This document shows positions 18,095 to 25,943 of a DNA stretch of 41,958 nucleotides, piece by piece. This DNA is from Bacteroidota bacterium (GTDB taxonomy: Bacteria; Bacteroidota; Bacteroidia; Chitinophagales; Chitinophagaceae): positions 1 through 41,958 of the forward strand of contig JAEZAM010000035.1 in assembly GCA_023430465.1 (NCBI GenBank), read 5' to 3'. A program made the translations under genes and the position numbers. The notes under the pieces are model-generated. The model was given only the letters and a program-made list of their open reading frames with translations. It ran no database searches and had not been told where the DNA came from. Positions within the stretch are counted from its first letter, which is position 1, and each line of letters starts with the position of its first letter.

Positions 18095-19738
18095 TTATTT
18101 GAATTTAATTTCACCGGTTACTGCACCCAGTTCAGTTTGCAGATCTTGCGCAGCGACCGATGTGTCGGTGCGGCTGAACTTTATGTTCCGTGTGCGATCG
18201 CCCGCGGCACGAACGAGCAATTTGGTACCGGTGGGATAAGTAATATTATCGAACACCAAATTATCGCTCTGGATGATATCGATCACGGGGTTCGTTTCTT
18301 CGCTGGCTACCCTGATATTCCGGAAACTGATATTGCTGGCTTCCTGTACATCGATCCCTTTCTTTGCCTGGAGTACCATGTTTTCAAGAACAATATTTTG
18401 CACGTGCATCTCAGGCAGCCCGCGGACGAAGATTCCTTTTTCCGCACCGTTGCAATACACATTACTTATGTGAAAGTTGCGGAATACAGGTGTTGTTTCG
18501 TCTACTGGTCTAAACTCGACCTTTGGCAGTTCCCGTTTTTCACCGGCCATGGGGACAGGGTCCCTGGCAGCATAATACATATCGAACAGGATCGCCTCGC
18601 CGGGGATGTCCTTCATGTAGATATCGCGGATAAAAATATTCTCTACAACTCCTCCGCGGCCACGTGTGGTTTTGAATCGCAGCCCGATATCGGATCCGAT
18701 GAAGGTGCAATTTTCAACAGAAATATTTCTTGCACCGCCACTCATCTCGCTGCCGATCACAAATCCACCATGCGATGAATAAACTGTACAGCCACGGATG
18801 ATCACATTCTCCACCGGCATGGCTCGTTTACGGCCTTCCGCATCACGACCGCTCTTCATACAAAGCGCGTCATCGCCTACATCAAAAACAGAATTCTCAA
18901 TCAATACATTCTTACAACTCTCCACATCGATGCCGTCGCCATTCTGCGCATACCAGGGATTGCGAACCGTGATGTTTCGAACGGTTATATGCTGGCTCAT
19001 CAGCGGATGCAGGCACCATGCCGGCGAGTTTTGAAACGTCACTCCTTCAAGCAGGATATTTGTGCAGCGGGTAAGGACTACCAGGTTTGGACGCAGAAAA
19101 TCTTTGATGGAATCATAAAACGCCTGATCCTTGCCGGGGGTTATCTGACCGGGGTTGCTGAGGGCTGCTCCTTTTTTTGCTTTCTCCGATGGATACCAGG
19201 TTTTTTTGTCATCACTTAGCAGGCCACCGGAAGCAAGCAGTTTCTTCCATTGACTTTCCGTGAGTTTATCTTTTTTCACCATCCGCCACGCATCACCATT
19301 CCCGTCTATGATACCTTTACCCGTGATGGCGATGTTCTTTTCGTTGGTTGCCCAGACCGGCGACTGATTTCTCATTTGCGGCAGCCCTTCCCAATTTGAA
19401 GCAACGAGGGGATATTGGGAAAAATCATCGGTAAAAAGAAGCGTTGCGCCGGAAGCGAGATGAAGGTTTATGTTCGACTTCAATTCGACTGGCCCGGTAA
19501 GCCATAGCCCCTGTGGAACGACTACAACACCGCCACCCTTTTTGGAAAGGTTAGCGATGGCCTTATTGATCACCGTCGTGTTGAGAAACAACCCATCCCC
19601 TTTGGCGCCATAAGTTTTGATATTGATGGTGTCTCTCCTGAACGCCGGGACCTGGACACGGAATGTCTTAAAGCTTGTCTGTGCAAAAAGCGGCACAGTC
19701 ATCAGTAAGCACAGGAAAAGCGCAAGTTGTTTCATCAT
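18095..19738 (-). CDS. Polygalacturonase, GH28
   Basis: A 547-residue secreted beta-helix hydrolase with signal peptide MKQLALFLCLLMTVPLFAQ. The GH28 active-site set is complete: NGDGID (D271), GDDALCMKSG (D289, D290), SHGGFVIGSE (H323) and RFKTTRGRGG (R354, K356). An extra segment of about 65 residues between 153 and 218 is typical of one Bacteroidota GH28 clade. The enzyme cuts alpha-1,4 galacturonan, possibly exo-acting. Start 19738 (or 19735) is chosen because it puts the signal peptide at the N-terminus; an upstream in-frame ATG at 19789 lies in the promoter. It is the first gene of the operon that runs through GH105, CE8 and the uxa/kdg genes to exuT. Confidence 0.92.
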   Translation of the reverse strand: MMKQLALFLCLLMTVPLFAQTSFKTFRVQVPAFRRDTINIKTYGAKGDGLFLNTTVINKAIANLSKKGGGVVVVPQGLWLTGPVELKSNINLHLASGATLLFTDDFSQYPLVASNWEGLPQMRNQSPVWATNEKNIAITGKGIIDGNGDAWRMVKKDKLTESQWKKLLASGGLLSDDKKTWYPSEKAKKGAALSNPGQITPGKDQAFYDSIKDFLRPNLVVLTRCTNILLEGVTFQNSPAWCLHPLMSQHITVRNITVRNPWYAQNGDGIDVESCKNVLIENSVFDVGDDALCMKSGRDAEGRKRAMPVENVIIRGCTVYSSHGGFVIGSEMSGGARNISVENCTFIGSDIGLRFKTTRGRGGVVENIFIRDIYMKDIPGEAILFDMYYAARDPVPMAGEKRELPKVEFRPVDETTPVFRNFHISNVYCNGAEKGIFVRGLPEMHVQNIVLENMVLQAKKGIDVQEASNISFRNIRVASEETNPVIDIIQSDNLVFDNITYPTGTKLLVRAAGDRTRNIKFSRTDTSVAAQDLQTELGAVTGEIKFK

Positions 19739-19774
19739 GGCAATAATCGTTTGAAAAAGCCGGGCTTGACGATA

Positions 19775-19782
19775 CAATTTTA
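19775..19782 (-). promoter_or_regulatory. Putative promoter -7 of the GH28-exuT operon
   Basis: On the minus strand this reads TAAAATTG, one mismatch from TAnnTTTG. TTG lies 20 nt upstream as a weak -33. Transcription would begin near 19768, about 30 nt before the GH28 ATG. The TA is exactly 39 nt from the first base of the operator-like box at 19821, the same offset seen before susC and GH43. Confidence 0.5.
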
Positions 19783-19820
19783 CCCCCAAAGGCTATCATT
19801 ATCAAGGATTTCGATTGGCT

Positions 19821-19851
19821 TATTTACGCAATCGTTGCCGGGAACGCTTGC
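19821..19851. promoter_or_regulatory. LacI-type operator candidate, copy 1 (GH28 operon)
   Basis: The box TATTTACGCAATCGTTGCCG at 19821-19840 runs into a 24-nt near-palindrome at 19828-19851, with GCAA/TTGC and CGTT/AACG arms around CCGG (10 of 12 pairs match). The even length and central CpG are typical of LacI-family operators. The 20-bp box recurs at 40551 and 23399. It is centred near -71 from the inferred start site, upstream of the -33 region. Confidence 0.65.
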
Positions 19852-19889
19852 GCCCGTAAGATGCACCGCAGTCCGTGTTGATGAGTGTG

Positions 19890-20318
19890 TTATACGGGTT
19901 TTCTTGCCGCCTGTCGTGCGAGCAGCTTCCAGTTTCCCTTGTGTTTCTGCCATACCAGCATCACATGCAGTTTTACCTGGCCGGTTTTACCTGAATCATT
20001 TGTCATTGCATCCAGGTCATGCCGTACGATGGCCGTTTTTCCCGAAACAATGATCGATTGGTTGGACAACTCAAGCGTCACAAAATCCGACTGGCCACTG
20101 GACAATTTGCGGATGAATGCATCACGGTTTTCAATCAGCCCGCTGCTATGCCCATAAGACAGCTCAGGCAATACAAGACGGTCGAGTGCAATACTGTCGC
20201 CACTGAGCAACGCTTTCCTGAATTCATCAACAACCGCATTGACATCATCGATGTGCTGCCGCTGGCCCTGAGCCAGCATTCCGGCTAGAAGGCCGATGAC
20301 GAGAAGAACAGTTTTCAT
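19890..20318 (-). CDS. Secreted NTF2-like (DUF4440-type) protein
   Basis: A 142-residue protein with signal peptide MKTVLLVIGLLAGMLAQG. The rest has the alpha+beta pattern of the NTF2/SnoaL superfamily: an N-terminal helix (VVDEFRKALLSGDSIAL), then strands ending in HVMLVWQKHKGNWKLLARQA, close to the usual DUF4440 ending. No catalytic residues can be assigned. The ATG at 20318 is chosen because it starts the signal peptide; an upstream in-frame ATG at 20360 overlaps the oxidoreductase gene. It is the last gene of the GH43 operon, 10 nt after the Gfo/Idh stop. Its role in pectin use is unknown. Confidence 0.7.
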   Translation of the reverse strand: MKTVLLVIGLLAGMLAQGQRQHIDDVNAVVDEFRKALLSGDSIALDRLVLPELSYGHSSGLIENRDAFIRKLSSGQSDFVTLELSNQSIIVSGKTAIVRHDLDAMTNDSGKTGQVKLHVMLVWQKHKGNWKLLARQAARKPV

Positions 20319-20328
20319 TGAAAATGAT

Positions 20329-21726
20329 TTAGGAAGTAAAACGAACCGCCATTGGAACAAGGTCGGTAAGTTCCGAAATTTTTACCGGCCTCCGCAATGC
20401 GATGCTTTTCCTGGCTGCAATACCGATGAGAATAGACATGGCACCTTCCCGCGTACCGGCCATTACATGATGCGGATTGTCGGTGGTATCCACGAAAATA
20501 CGTCGCTGCATACGGATGTCGCCGCCGCCATGCCCGCCCCGGATCTTTGGCGTCGTGTATATCTCATGATCTTTTGCAAAATTGTCCATCACCATGATCT
20601 CCCGGAACTCGCCAGGTATTGCATCATCCGCATTGGACATTTCGAGGGCATGCCGGTTTGCCTGGTCACCCGTGCTTTTTTGCAGGTAAGGAATATCATC
20701 CCAGGTCTCTAGTCTTCCTTTCTTACCATTGAATGCAATTTGCCAACCTTCATAAGGCGAATAAGTGGTGAGTGAGTAATTGGCGATGACACCATTGGCA
20801 TATTTTACTTGCGCAGACATTTTATCATAGATATCGATTTCCTGCCTCCAAACGCATCCATCCCTGAGGTAACCATCATGCTGCTCATTCTTAACATACA
20901 ACTCATTTAACCACTCATTCTTTGTGATGTCAGTGTAGAACCGGCACCTGTCTTTGAACGAGCAGCCGCGGCATTTGACGCCGCGGAAATCATTGTTCAT
21001 TCCATAATGTTCCAATGCGCCGTACGCACTCACCTCAACTGGTTCGGAATTCAGCCACCAGTTCAACAGGTCGAAATGATGCGTGGCCTTATGCACCCAA
21101 AGAGAGCCGCTTTTGTCCATATGCCCGTGCCATCTTCTGAAATAGTCTGCGCCATGGTATACGTTGAGGTACCAGTTGAAATCAACCGAGGTCACCTGCC
21201 CGATCCTGTTCGATGCGAGTAACTCTTTCATTTGCATACTATGTACGCCGTGCCTGTAGTTGAATGCAACGATCACTTTACGTCCGCTCTTTTTTTCCGC
21301 AGCAAGAATTTTCCGGCATTTCACTTCATCGGTTGTCATTGGTTTTTCCGTGATCACGTTGTAGCCCGCTTCCAGGGCCTGGATGATATGCGTGTCGTGC
21401 AACGCATCGACAGTTGTGACAATGACATAATCAGGTTTGGACTCGCGCAACATTTTGCCGTAATCAGTATAGGTTGGACAGGTGACACCCATCATACGTT
21501 TTGCTGTTTCCAGCCGGCCGGGATTGATGTCACAAAGGCCCGTGAATTCGATCAGGCCAGGAAAACTGGCCACAAGGCTTTTTCCCCAAAACCCTGTACC
21601 GCGATGCCCGGTACCAACCATGGCAACTTTGATCTTCTTATCTCCCGATGCAAATGCGCGAAACGGATCGAGCATTAACGCTGCTCCCGCAGCCGCGGTG
21701 TATCGCATGAAGTCTTTTCTTTCCAT
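20329..21726 (-). CDS. Gfo/Idh/MocA oxidoreductase, exported type
   Basis: A 465-residue NAD(P)-dependent sugar dehydrogenase-like protein. The Rossmann motif VAMVGTGHRGTG starts near residue 33 and the family EKP motif follows (VITEKPMT). The N-terminus (MERKDFMRYTAAAGAAL) looks like a Tat signal in which RK replaces the twin arginine. A cysteine group, CRGC...DRC and later DGCVW, sits in the C-terminal half and may bind a metal. It lies 14 nt after GH43 and 10 nt before the NTF2-like gene. Its substrate is unknown; some relatives act as NAD-dependent glycosidases or modify sugars in the periplasm. Confidence 0.8.
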   Translation of the reverse strand: MERKDFMRYTAAAGAALMLDPFRAFASGDKKIKVAMVGTGHRGTGFWGKSLVASFPGLIEFTGLCDINPGRLETAKRMMGVTCPTYTDYGKMLRESKPDYVIVTTVDALHDTHIIQALEAGYNVITEKPMTTDEVKCRKILAAEKKSGRKVIVAFNYRHGVHSMQMKELLASNRIGQVTSVDFNWYLNVYHGADYFRRWHGHMDKSGSLWVHKATHHFDLLNWWLNSEPVEVSAYGALEHYGMNNDFRGVKCRGCSFKDRCRFYTDITKNEWLNELYVKNEQHDGYLRDGCVWRQEIDIYDKMSAQVKYANGVIANYSLTTYSPYEGWQIAFNGKKGRLETWDDIPYLQKSTGDQANRHALEMSNADDAIPGEFREIMVMDNFAKDHEIYTTPKIRGGHGGGDIRMQRRIFVDTTDNPHHVMAGTREGAMSILIGIAARKSIALRRPVKISELTDLVPMAVRFTS

Positions 21727-21740
21727 ATGGTAATTTTGAG

Positions 21741-23333
21741 TTATTCAGTAAATCGCACCCAATCTATGTAAGCCCATCCTGCATCATTGGTCAATTTTTT
21801 CCGCGTACAGGCCATACCAATCCGCGCACCAACCCATTTGCCTGGCGCTGCTGTAAATGGCGAGCCGGCAATGGTGAATAATTTCCCATCGTTGCTATAG
21901 CTGAAGGTACAATGCCCGTTGTCGCTAACGGTGATGCGCAAATACAGGAAGCCACTGTCGATGAGTTGCAGCGGGCGTTCCTCCACTGCGCCACCCTTAT
22001 CAGCCTTCAACCCGGTCACACGCACAAGTAGAAATTTTCCACCTACCCGTTCTATTGCAAGGGATGAATAGTCTGTACCGAGCACCATGAAATGAAAACG
22101 CTCGCCCTCATTTCGTGTACGAAAATTGATGCGGACCGTTGCTGTAAATTTCTCCGCAGGAAATTTCTGACTGAGTACGGTAGGCAGCCTGAACAATGAC
22201 AGTGAATCTGGTTGATGTATTGCCGGCATGGCAAGATAACCTGTATTAGTTGGCATAGCCCATGCGGGATCGGGGTTAGCAGACCATTGCCAGTGCAGGT
22301 TCATCGCAGGCTTATTGAATTCATCACTTGTATTCATAGCAGACATCTGCCCGACGATTCCACCCGGCCGTTTGTAATGCGATACCGGTTCTCCCACGCC
22401 GTCTCCGTCTGGGTCTGCGCCGATCACAGGCCAGTCATTCTTCCATTGCATGGGCTGCAGATGTACAATGCGCCCATACGCGTCTTTGTCCTGGAAATGG
22501 AGGAACCAGTCCTCACCCGTTGGCGTATTTACCCAGGCCCCCTGGTGAGGGCCGTTGACTGCTGAGTTTCCCTGGGCCATGACTACCCTTCGCTCGTAAG
22601 TGCCGTAAATATGCCTGCTTCGCAAAACGATTTGCCAGCCGGTGGACACGCCGCCTGCAGGAGCGAAGATGTAGTAGTAACCATTCCTTTTGTAAAACTT
22701 GGGACCTTCGACTGTTGGGTCAGTATCATGGCCATCATATACCATCACGGGTTGGCCGGTCACAGTACTGCCCGTGGCATCCAGTTCGACAACAGACAGA
22801 ACAGATTTTATCCCCGCACGGCTGCCTGCAAAAGCGAAGGTTAAAAAAACTTTGCCGTCATTATCCCAAAGCGGGCAGGGGTCGATGAGTCCACGACCGG
22901 GCATCACCATCACCGGGGTTGACCAGGGGCCACGAATATTTGCCGAACGGATCATATAAATCCCAAAGTCAGGGTCGGGATAATAGATGTAGAAAAAGCC
23001 TTTGTGTTTGCGGATAGAGGGCGCCCATACACCCCCTCCGGGTTGTACAGCGGAAAAATGTGGTGCTGGTACCAGTTTCGGAAGCGCGTAAGCAAGGAGT
23101 GTCCAGTTAACCAGATCTGCAGATTCAAGAATGGGGAGACCGGGAACAAAATTGAAACTGGATGCTACCATGTAATATTTGTTTCCATCTCGGATGGCAT
23201 CGGGATCACTGTAATCTGCATGAATGACGGGATTGCTGTACATGTCAGAAACCTGCGCATACCCGACCTGCAAGAAGAAGAGAAGGAATATGAAAAGCCC
23301 GGTTCGGCACACCAGGTTGCGTGGATCATTCAT
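21741..23333 (-). CDS. Glycoside hydrolase family 43 (GH43_12-like)
   Basis: A 530-residue secreted enzyme with signal peptide at about 1-27 (LFIFLLFFLQVGYAQ). The five-bladed propeller domain shows HADYSDPDA (base near D43), the transition-state Asp in LIDPCPL (D151) and the acid Glu in TVEGPK (E209). The C-terminal 190 residues form a beta-sandwich (DUF1349/concanavalin-like) typical of the beta-xylosidase-like GH43 group. The overall layout resembles subfamily 12, for which arabinofuranosidase activity is reported. It probably trims arabinose from pectin side chains. It is the first gene of a three-gene unit with its own operator-like box. Confidence 0.88.
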   Translation of the reverse strand: MNDPRNLVCRTGLFIFLLFFLQVGYAQVSDMYSNPVIHADYSDPDAIRDGNKYYMVASSFNFVPGLPILESADLVNWTLLAYALPKLVPAPHFSAVQPGGGVWAPSIRKHKGFFYIYYPDPDFGIYMIRSANIRGPWSTPVMVMPGRGLIDPCPLWDNDGKVFLTFAFAGSRAGIKSVLSVVELDATGSTVTGQPVMVYDGHDTDPTVEGPKFYKRNGYYYIFAPAGGVSTGWQIVLRSRHIYGTYERRVVMAQGNSAVNGPHQGAWVNTPTGEDWFLHFQDKDAYGRIVHLQPMQWKNDWPVIGADPDGDGVGEPVSHYKRPGGIVGQMSAMNTSDEFNKPAMNLHWQWSANPDPAWAMPTNTGYLAMPAIHQPDSLSLFRLPTVLSQKFPAEKFTATVRINFRTRNEGERFHFMVLGTDYSSLAIERVGGKFLLVRVTGLKADKGGAVEERPLQLIDSGFLYLRITVSDNGHCTFSYSNDGKLFTIAGSPFTAAPGKWVGARIGMACTRKKLTNDAGWAYIDWVRFTE

Positions 23334-23353
23334 ATGGCATCGAGTTACCTGCT

Positions 23354-23360
23354 CAACTTA
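23354..23360 (-). promoter_or_regulatory. Putative promoter -7 of the GH43 operon
   Basis: On the minus strand this reads TAAGTTG, one base shorter than the usual TAnnTTTG. Its TA is exactly 39 nt from the operator-like box at 23399, the same offset as in the GH28 and susC promoters. This conserved spacing is the main reason to propose it. The mRNA leader would be only about 14 nt. Confidence 0.35.
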
Positions 23361-23372
23361 CTCCATTATTGT

Positions 23373-23418
23373 ATCGTTGCCAGACCAGGGGGCGATAATA
23401 TTTATGCAATCGTTGCCG
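23373..23418. promoter_or_regulatory. LacI-type operator candidate, copy 3 (GH43 operon)
   Basis: TATTTATGCAATCGTTGCCG at 23399-23418 differs from the GH28 box at one base, but the right half of the palindrome is decayed because it runs into the stop region of the SDR gene. A second 9-bp half-site, ATCGTTGCC, sits 36 nt away at 23373-23381, near the -33 region of the GH43 promoter. The layout suggests one main half-site plus an extra one, rather than a full palindrome. Confidence 0.5.
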
Positions 23419-23421
23419 ACC

Positions 23422-24201
23422 TCAGATCATGCGATCCAGGTGTACATAGCCGCCGTCCACATGGATCAATTGACCGGTAGTATGGGAAGAGCGTGAAGAA
23501 AGAAGAAAGGCAACCGTATCCGCAATTTCTTTTGCTGTGGTCATGCGATGCTCAAGAGGTATCCGGCTTTCTATTTTTTTCAATTGCCCCTCCGGATCGG
23601 GCAGCGATTCGATCCATTGCTGGTAAAGCGGAGTGTAACATTCAGCTACAACTACTGCGTTGACGCGGATCCCAAACGGAAGCAGTTCAACAGCCCATTC
23701 GCGGGTCAATGCATTACGGCCGCCATTGGCGGCGGCATAAGCTGAAGTATTTCCCTGACCCGTCTCAGCGGTTTTGGAACTTATATTCACGATGGCTCCT
23801 TTGCTGATTTTGAGATAGGGCAATGCATGATGTGCTATGAGGTAATAATGAACCAGGTTGCGATGGAGCGACTGGATGAAGGCATCATAGCTGCCGTTGG
23901 CCAGTCCGACCCCATCGTTCACGCCGGCATTATTAACCAGGCCATCGATGCGCCCATGGTTTCCGGCGATCTCTTTTATCACCCGGCTGCACTCAGCAGG
24001 GTCAGTTAGTTCTGCAACATAAGATACCGCACGGCCTCCCCTGGAAAGAATGAGCTCAACCTGTGCCTGATTATCGGTCTCGTTGCGGCCAATGATTACA
24101 GGCAATGCTCCTTCATCAGCCAGGGACATTGCAACCGCGGCACCAATTCCCTTTGCACCGCCAGTGACTATGATGAGCTTATTTCCCAATCCAAGATCCA
24201 T
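23422..24201 (-). CDS. SDR dehydrogenase, L-fucose dehydrogenase-like, Lys-to-Asn active site
   Basis: A 259-residue short-chain dehydrogenase of the kind that oxidises a free deoxyhexose to its lactone. The cofactor motif TGGAKGIG and NNAG are present, and Ser142 and Tyr155 are in place. The expected lysine four residues after the Tyr is Asn159 (YAAAN, codon AAT at 23725-23727). K143, next to the catalytic Ser, might stand in, but this is speculative. The resemblance to Bacteroidota fucose dehydrogenases rests on overall sequence (QGNTSAY, REWAVELLPFGIRVN). It is the last gene of the deoxyhexose group, 11 nt after the lactonase. Confidence 0.8.
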   Translation of the reverse strand: MDLGLGNKLIIVTGGAKGIGAAVAMSLADEGALPVIIGRNETDNQAQVELILSRGGRAVSYVAELTDPAECSRVIKEIAGNHGRIDGLVNNAGVNDGVGLANGSYDAFIQSLHRNLVHYYLIAHHALPYLKISKGAIVNISSKTAETGQGNTSAYAAANGGRNALTREWAVELLPFGIRVNAVVVAECYTPLYQQWIESLPDPEGQLKKIESRIPLEHRMTTAKEIADTVAFLLSSRSSHTTGQLIHVDGGYVHLDRMI

Positions 24202-24212
24202 GAGACCGATTT

Positions 24213-25076
24213 TTAAAGTTGATAAAAACGGATCGCATTTCCGCCAAAAACGGCTGCGCGGTCCTCAGGGCTATGATTTTCCATGTATTTCTCCAGCAGG
24301 CTCTTCCATTGCACATAAATACCTGAAAGCAGCATCACTGGCCAGTCGGACCCAAACACGAGCCGCTGGACACCGAATGCATCAAAGACCACGTCGAGCC
24401 AGGGATAGAAATCAGCCGCGCTCCAATCTTTCCACTTCGCTTCTGTGAATAACCCGGAAAGTTTACAATAAACATGGGGATGACTCGCGAGATCACGGAT
24501 GCCGACGGCCCAATCATCCATTTCTTTTTTTGCAATGGCAGGTTTCGCACAATGATCCAGGATAAATCGCTGATCAGGGAACGCCTGCGTAAGGCTCACC
24601 GCTTCTGAAAGTTGATGCGGGTAAACCAGCAGGTCGTAAGCATAGTTGTAATGCTGCAACTTCGATATCCCTCTCCTGAAAGTTTCTGCGGCCATAAAAC
24701 CAGGTGCCTCATCCTGGACAATATGCCGCCAGCCACGGATCGCTTTCTTGTCGGAGAAAAAAGAAAGTCGCTCGTCAATATCAGCCGAGCAAAGATCAAC
24801 CCAGCCAACAACCCCTTTGATGACCGGGAAGGATGCTGCCAGTTCGACCAGGTAGAACGTTTCCAGTTCTTCCTGCCTTGCCTGCACCGCAATGCAACCT
24901 GCCACTCCATTTCTTGCGAGTGTAGCAGCAAGTTGAGGCGGCAGGTAGTCCTGTCGTAATATTTTCATCCGGTTATTGATCCAACTGTCCATCCCTTTCT
25001 CATATTCCCAGAAATGGACGTGCGCATCTATCACGGGGATGTCCGGGGCCGTTTCAAGTTCTTCAACTTCCATCAT
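24213..25076 (-). CDS. Sugar lactone hydrolase, amidohydrolase family
   Basis: A 287-residue cytosolic TIM-barrel amidohydrolase with the metal motif DAHVHFW near residue 17, FILDHCAKP in the middle and GSDWPV near the end. Bacterial members of this group open L-fucono-1,5-lactone or L-rhamnono-lactone to the acid. That fits its place after the FAH-family gene and before the sugar dehydrogenase. The start overlaps the FAH stop as ATGA (25073-25076), a sign of coupled translation. Which lactone it prefers cannot be read from the sequence. Confidence 0.82.
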   Translation of the reverse strand: MMEVEELETAPDIPVIDAHVHFWEYEKGMDSWINNRMKILRQDYLPPQLAATLARNGVAGCIAVQARQEELETFYLVELAASFPVIKGVVGWVDLCSADIDERLSFFSDKKAIRGWRHIVQDEAPGFMAAETFRRGISKLQHYNYAYDLLVYPHQLSEAVSLTQAFPDQRFILDHCAKPAIAKKEMDDWAVGIRDLASHPHVYCKLSGLFTEAKWKDWSAADFYPWLDVVFDAFGVQRLVFGSDWPVMLLSGIYVQWKSLLEKYMENHSPEDRAAVFGGNAIRFYQL

Positions 25077-25930
25077 TCAGGTTTATAGTCAACGCAGACC
25101 TGCCGGGCGGTACCAAGCCCATCAATACCGAGCTCCATCACATCGCCTGCTTTCAGGTACAACTCAGGCTTTCTGCCAAGGCCAACGCCGGCAGGTGTGC
25201 CTGTTGATATGATGTCTCCAGGCAGGAGTGTCATGAACTGGCTGACATAAGACACAAGGTAGGGCACATCGAATACAAAGTTTGCCGTAGTGCCATTCTG
25301 CATCATTTCACCATTGAGACTGAGCCAGAGCCTGAGGTTATTGCTGTCAGTGATCTCATCTTTGGTTACCAGCCAGGGGCCGATTGGCGCGAAGCTGTCG
25401 CAACCTTTGCCTTTGTCCCAGGTACCGCCGCGATCAAGCTGATACTCCCGTTCGCTGATATCATTGTGCAGGCAGTAGCCCGCAACATAGTCCATCGCAT
25501 TCTCCTTTTCGACATAGCTGGCTCGCTTCTCGATCACTACGGCCAGTTCAACTTCCCAGTCGGTCTTCACTGAGTTTCTTGGGATGATGACATTATCGAA
25601 GGGACCGGTAAGAGCCGTTGTTGATTTCATGAAAATGATAGGCTCGGTCGGAAGCTTTGCTCCTGTCTCTTCGGCATGTTCTTTATAGTTGAGACCGATA
25701 CAAACGATCTTCGATGGGCGGCAGACGGGGCTGCCCAGACGAATATGTTTTGGCACCTCGCGCAACATCGTTCTATTCTGCGATACCATCCATGCAAGAT
25801 GAGGGAGGCCGCCATTGGCGAAGAACTTTTCATCATAATCATGGATAAATCCTGAAACATCATAATGTTTGTCGTCGATATTTACGCCCGGCTTTTCGCG
25901 GCCCGGGTCTCCAAAGCGGATCAGTTTCAT
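25073..25930 (-). CDS. 2,4-diketo-3-deoxy-L-sugar acid hydrolase (FAH family)
   Basis: A 285-residue fumarylacetoacetate hydrolase-family protein. MKLIRFGDPGREKPG is the usual N-terminus, followed by the conserved KIVCIGLNYKEHAEE, PIIFMKS, DWEVELAVVI (metal-binding acids) and DIISTGTPAGVG. In non-phosphorylating L-fucose and L-rhamnose pathways this family cleaves the 2,4-diketo acid to pyruvate and lactate. The reading frame stays open to 26140, but the extra N-terminus overlaps the SDR gene and is not family-like, so 25930 is chosen. It lies 13 nt after the SDR gene and overlaps the lactonase by 4 nt. Confidence 0.85.
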   Translation of the reverse strand: MKLIRFGDPGREKPGVNIDDKHYDVSGFIHDYDEKFFANGGLPHLAWMVSQNRTMLREVPKHIRLGSPVCRPSKIVCIGLNYKEHAEETGAKLPTEPIIFMKSTTALTGPFDNVIIPRNSVKTDWEVELAVVIEKRASYVEKENAMDYVAGYCLHNDISEREYQLDRGGTWDKGKGCDSFAPIGPWLVTKDEITDSNNLRLWLSLNGEMMQNGTTANFVFDVPYLVSYVSQFMTLLPGDIISTGTPAGVGLGRKPELYLKAGDVMELGIDGLGTARQVCVDYKPE

Positions 25931-25943
25931 TGTATTGTTATTT

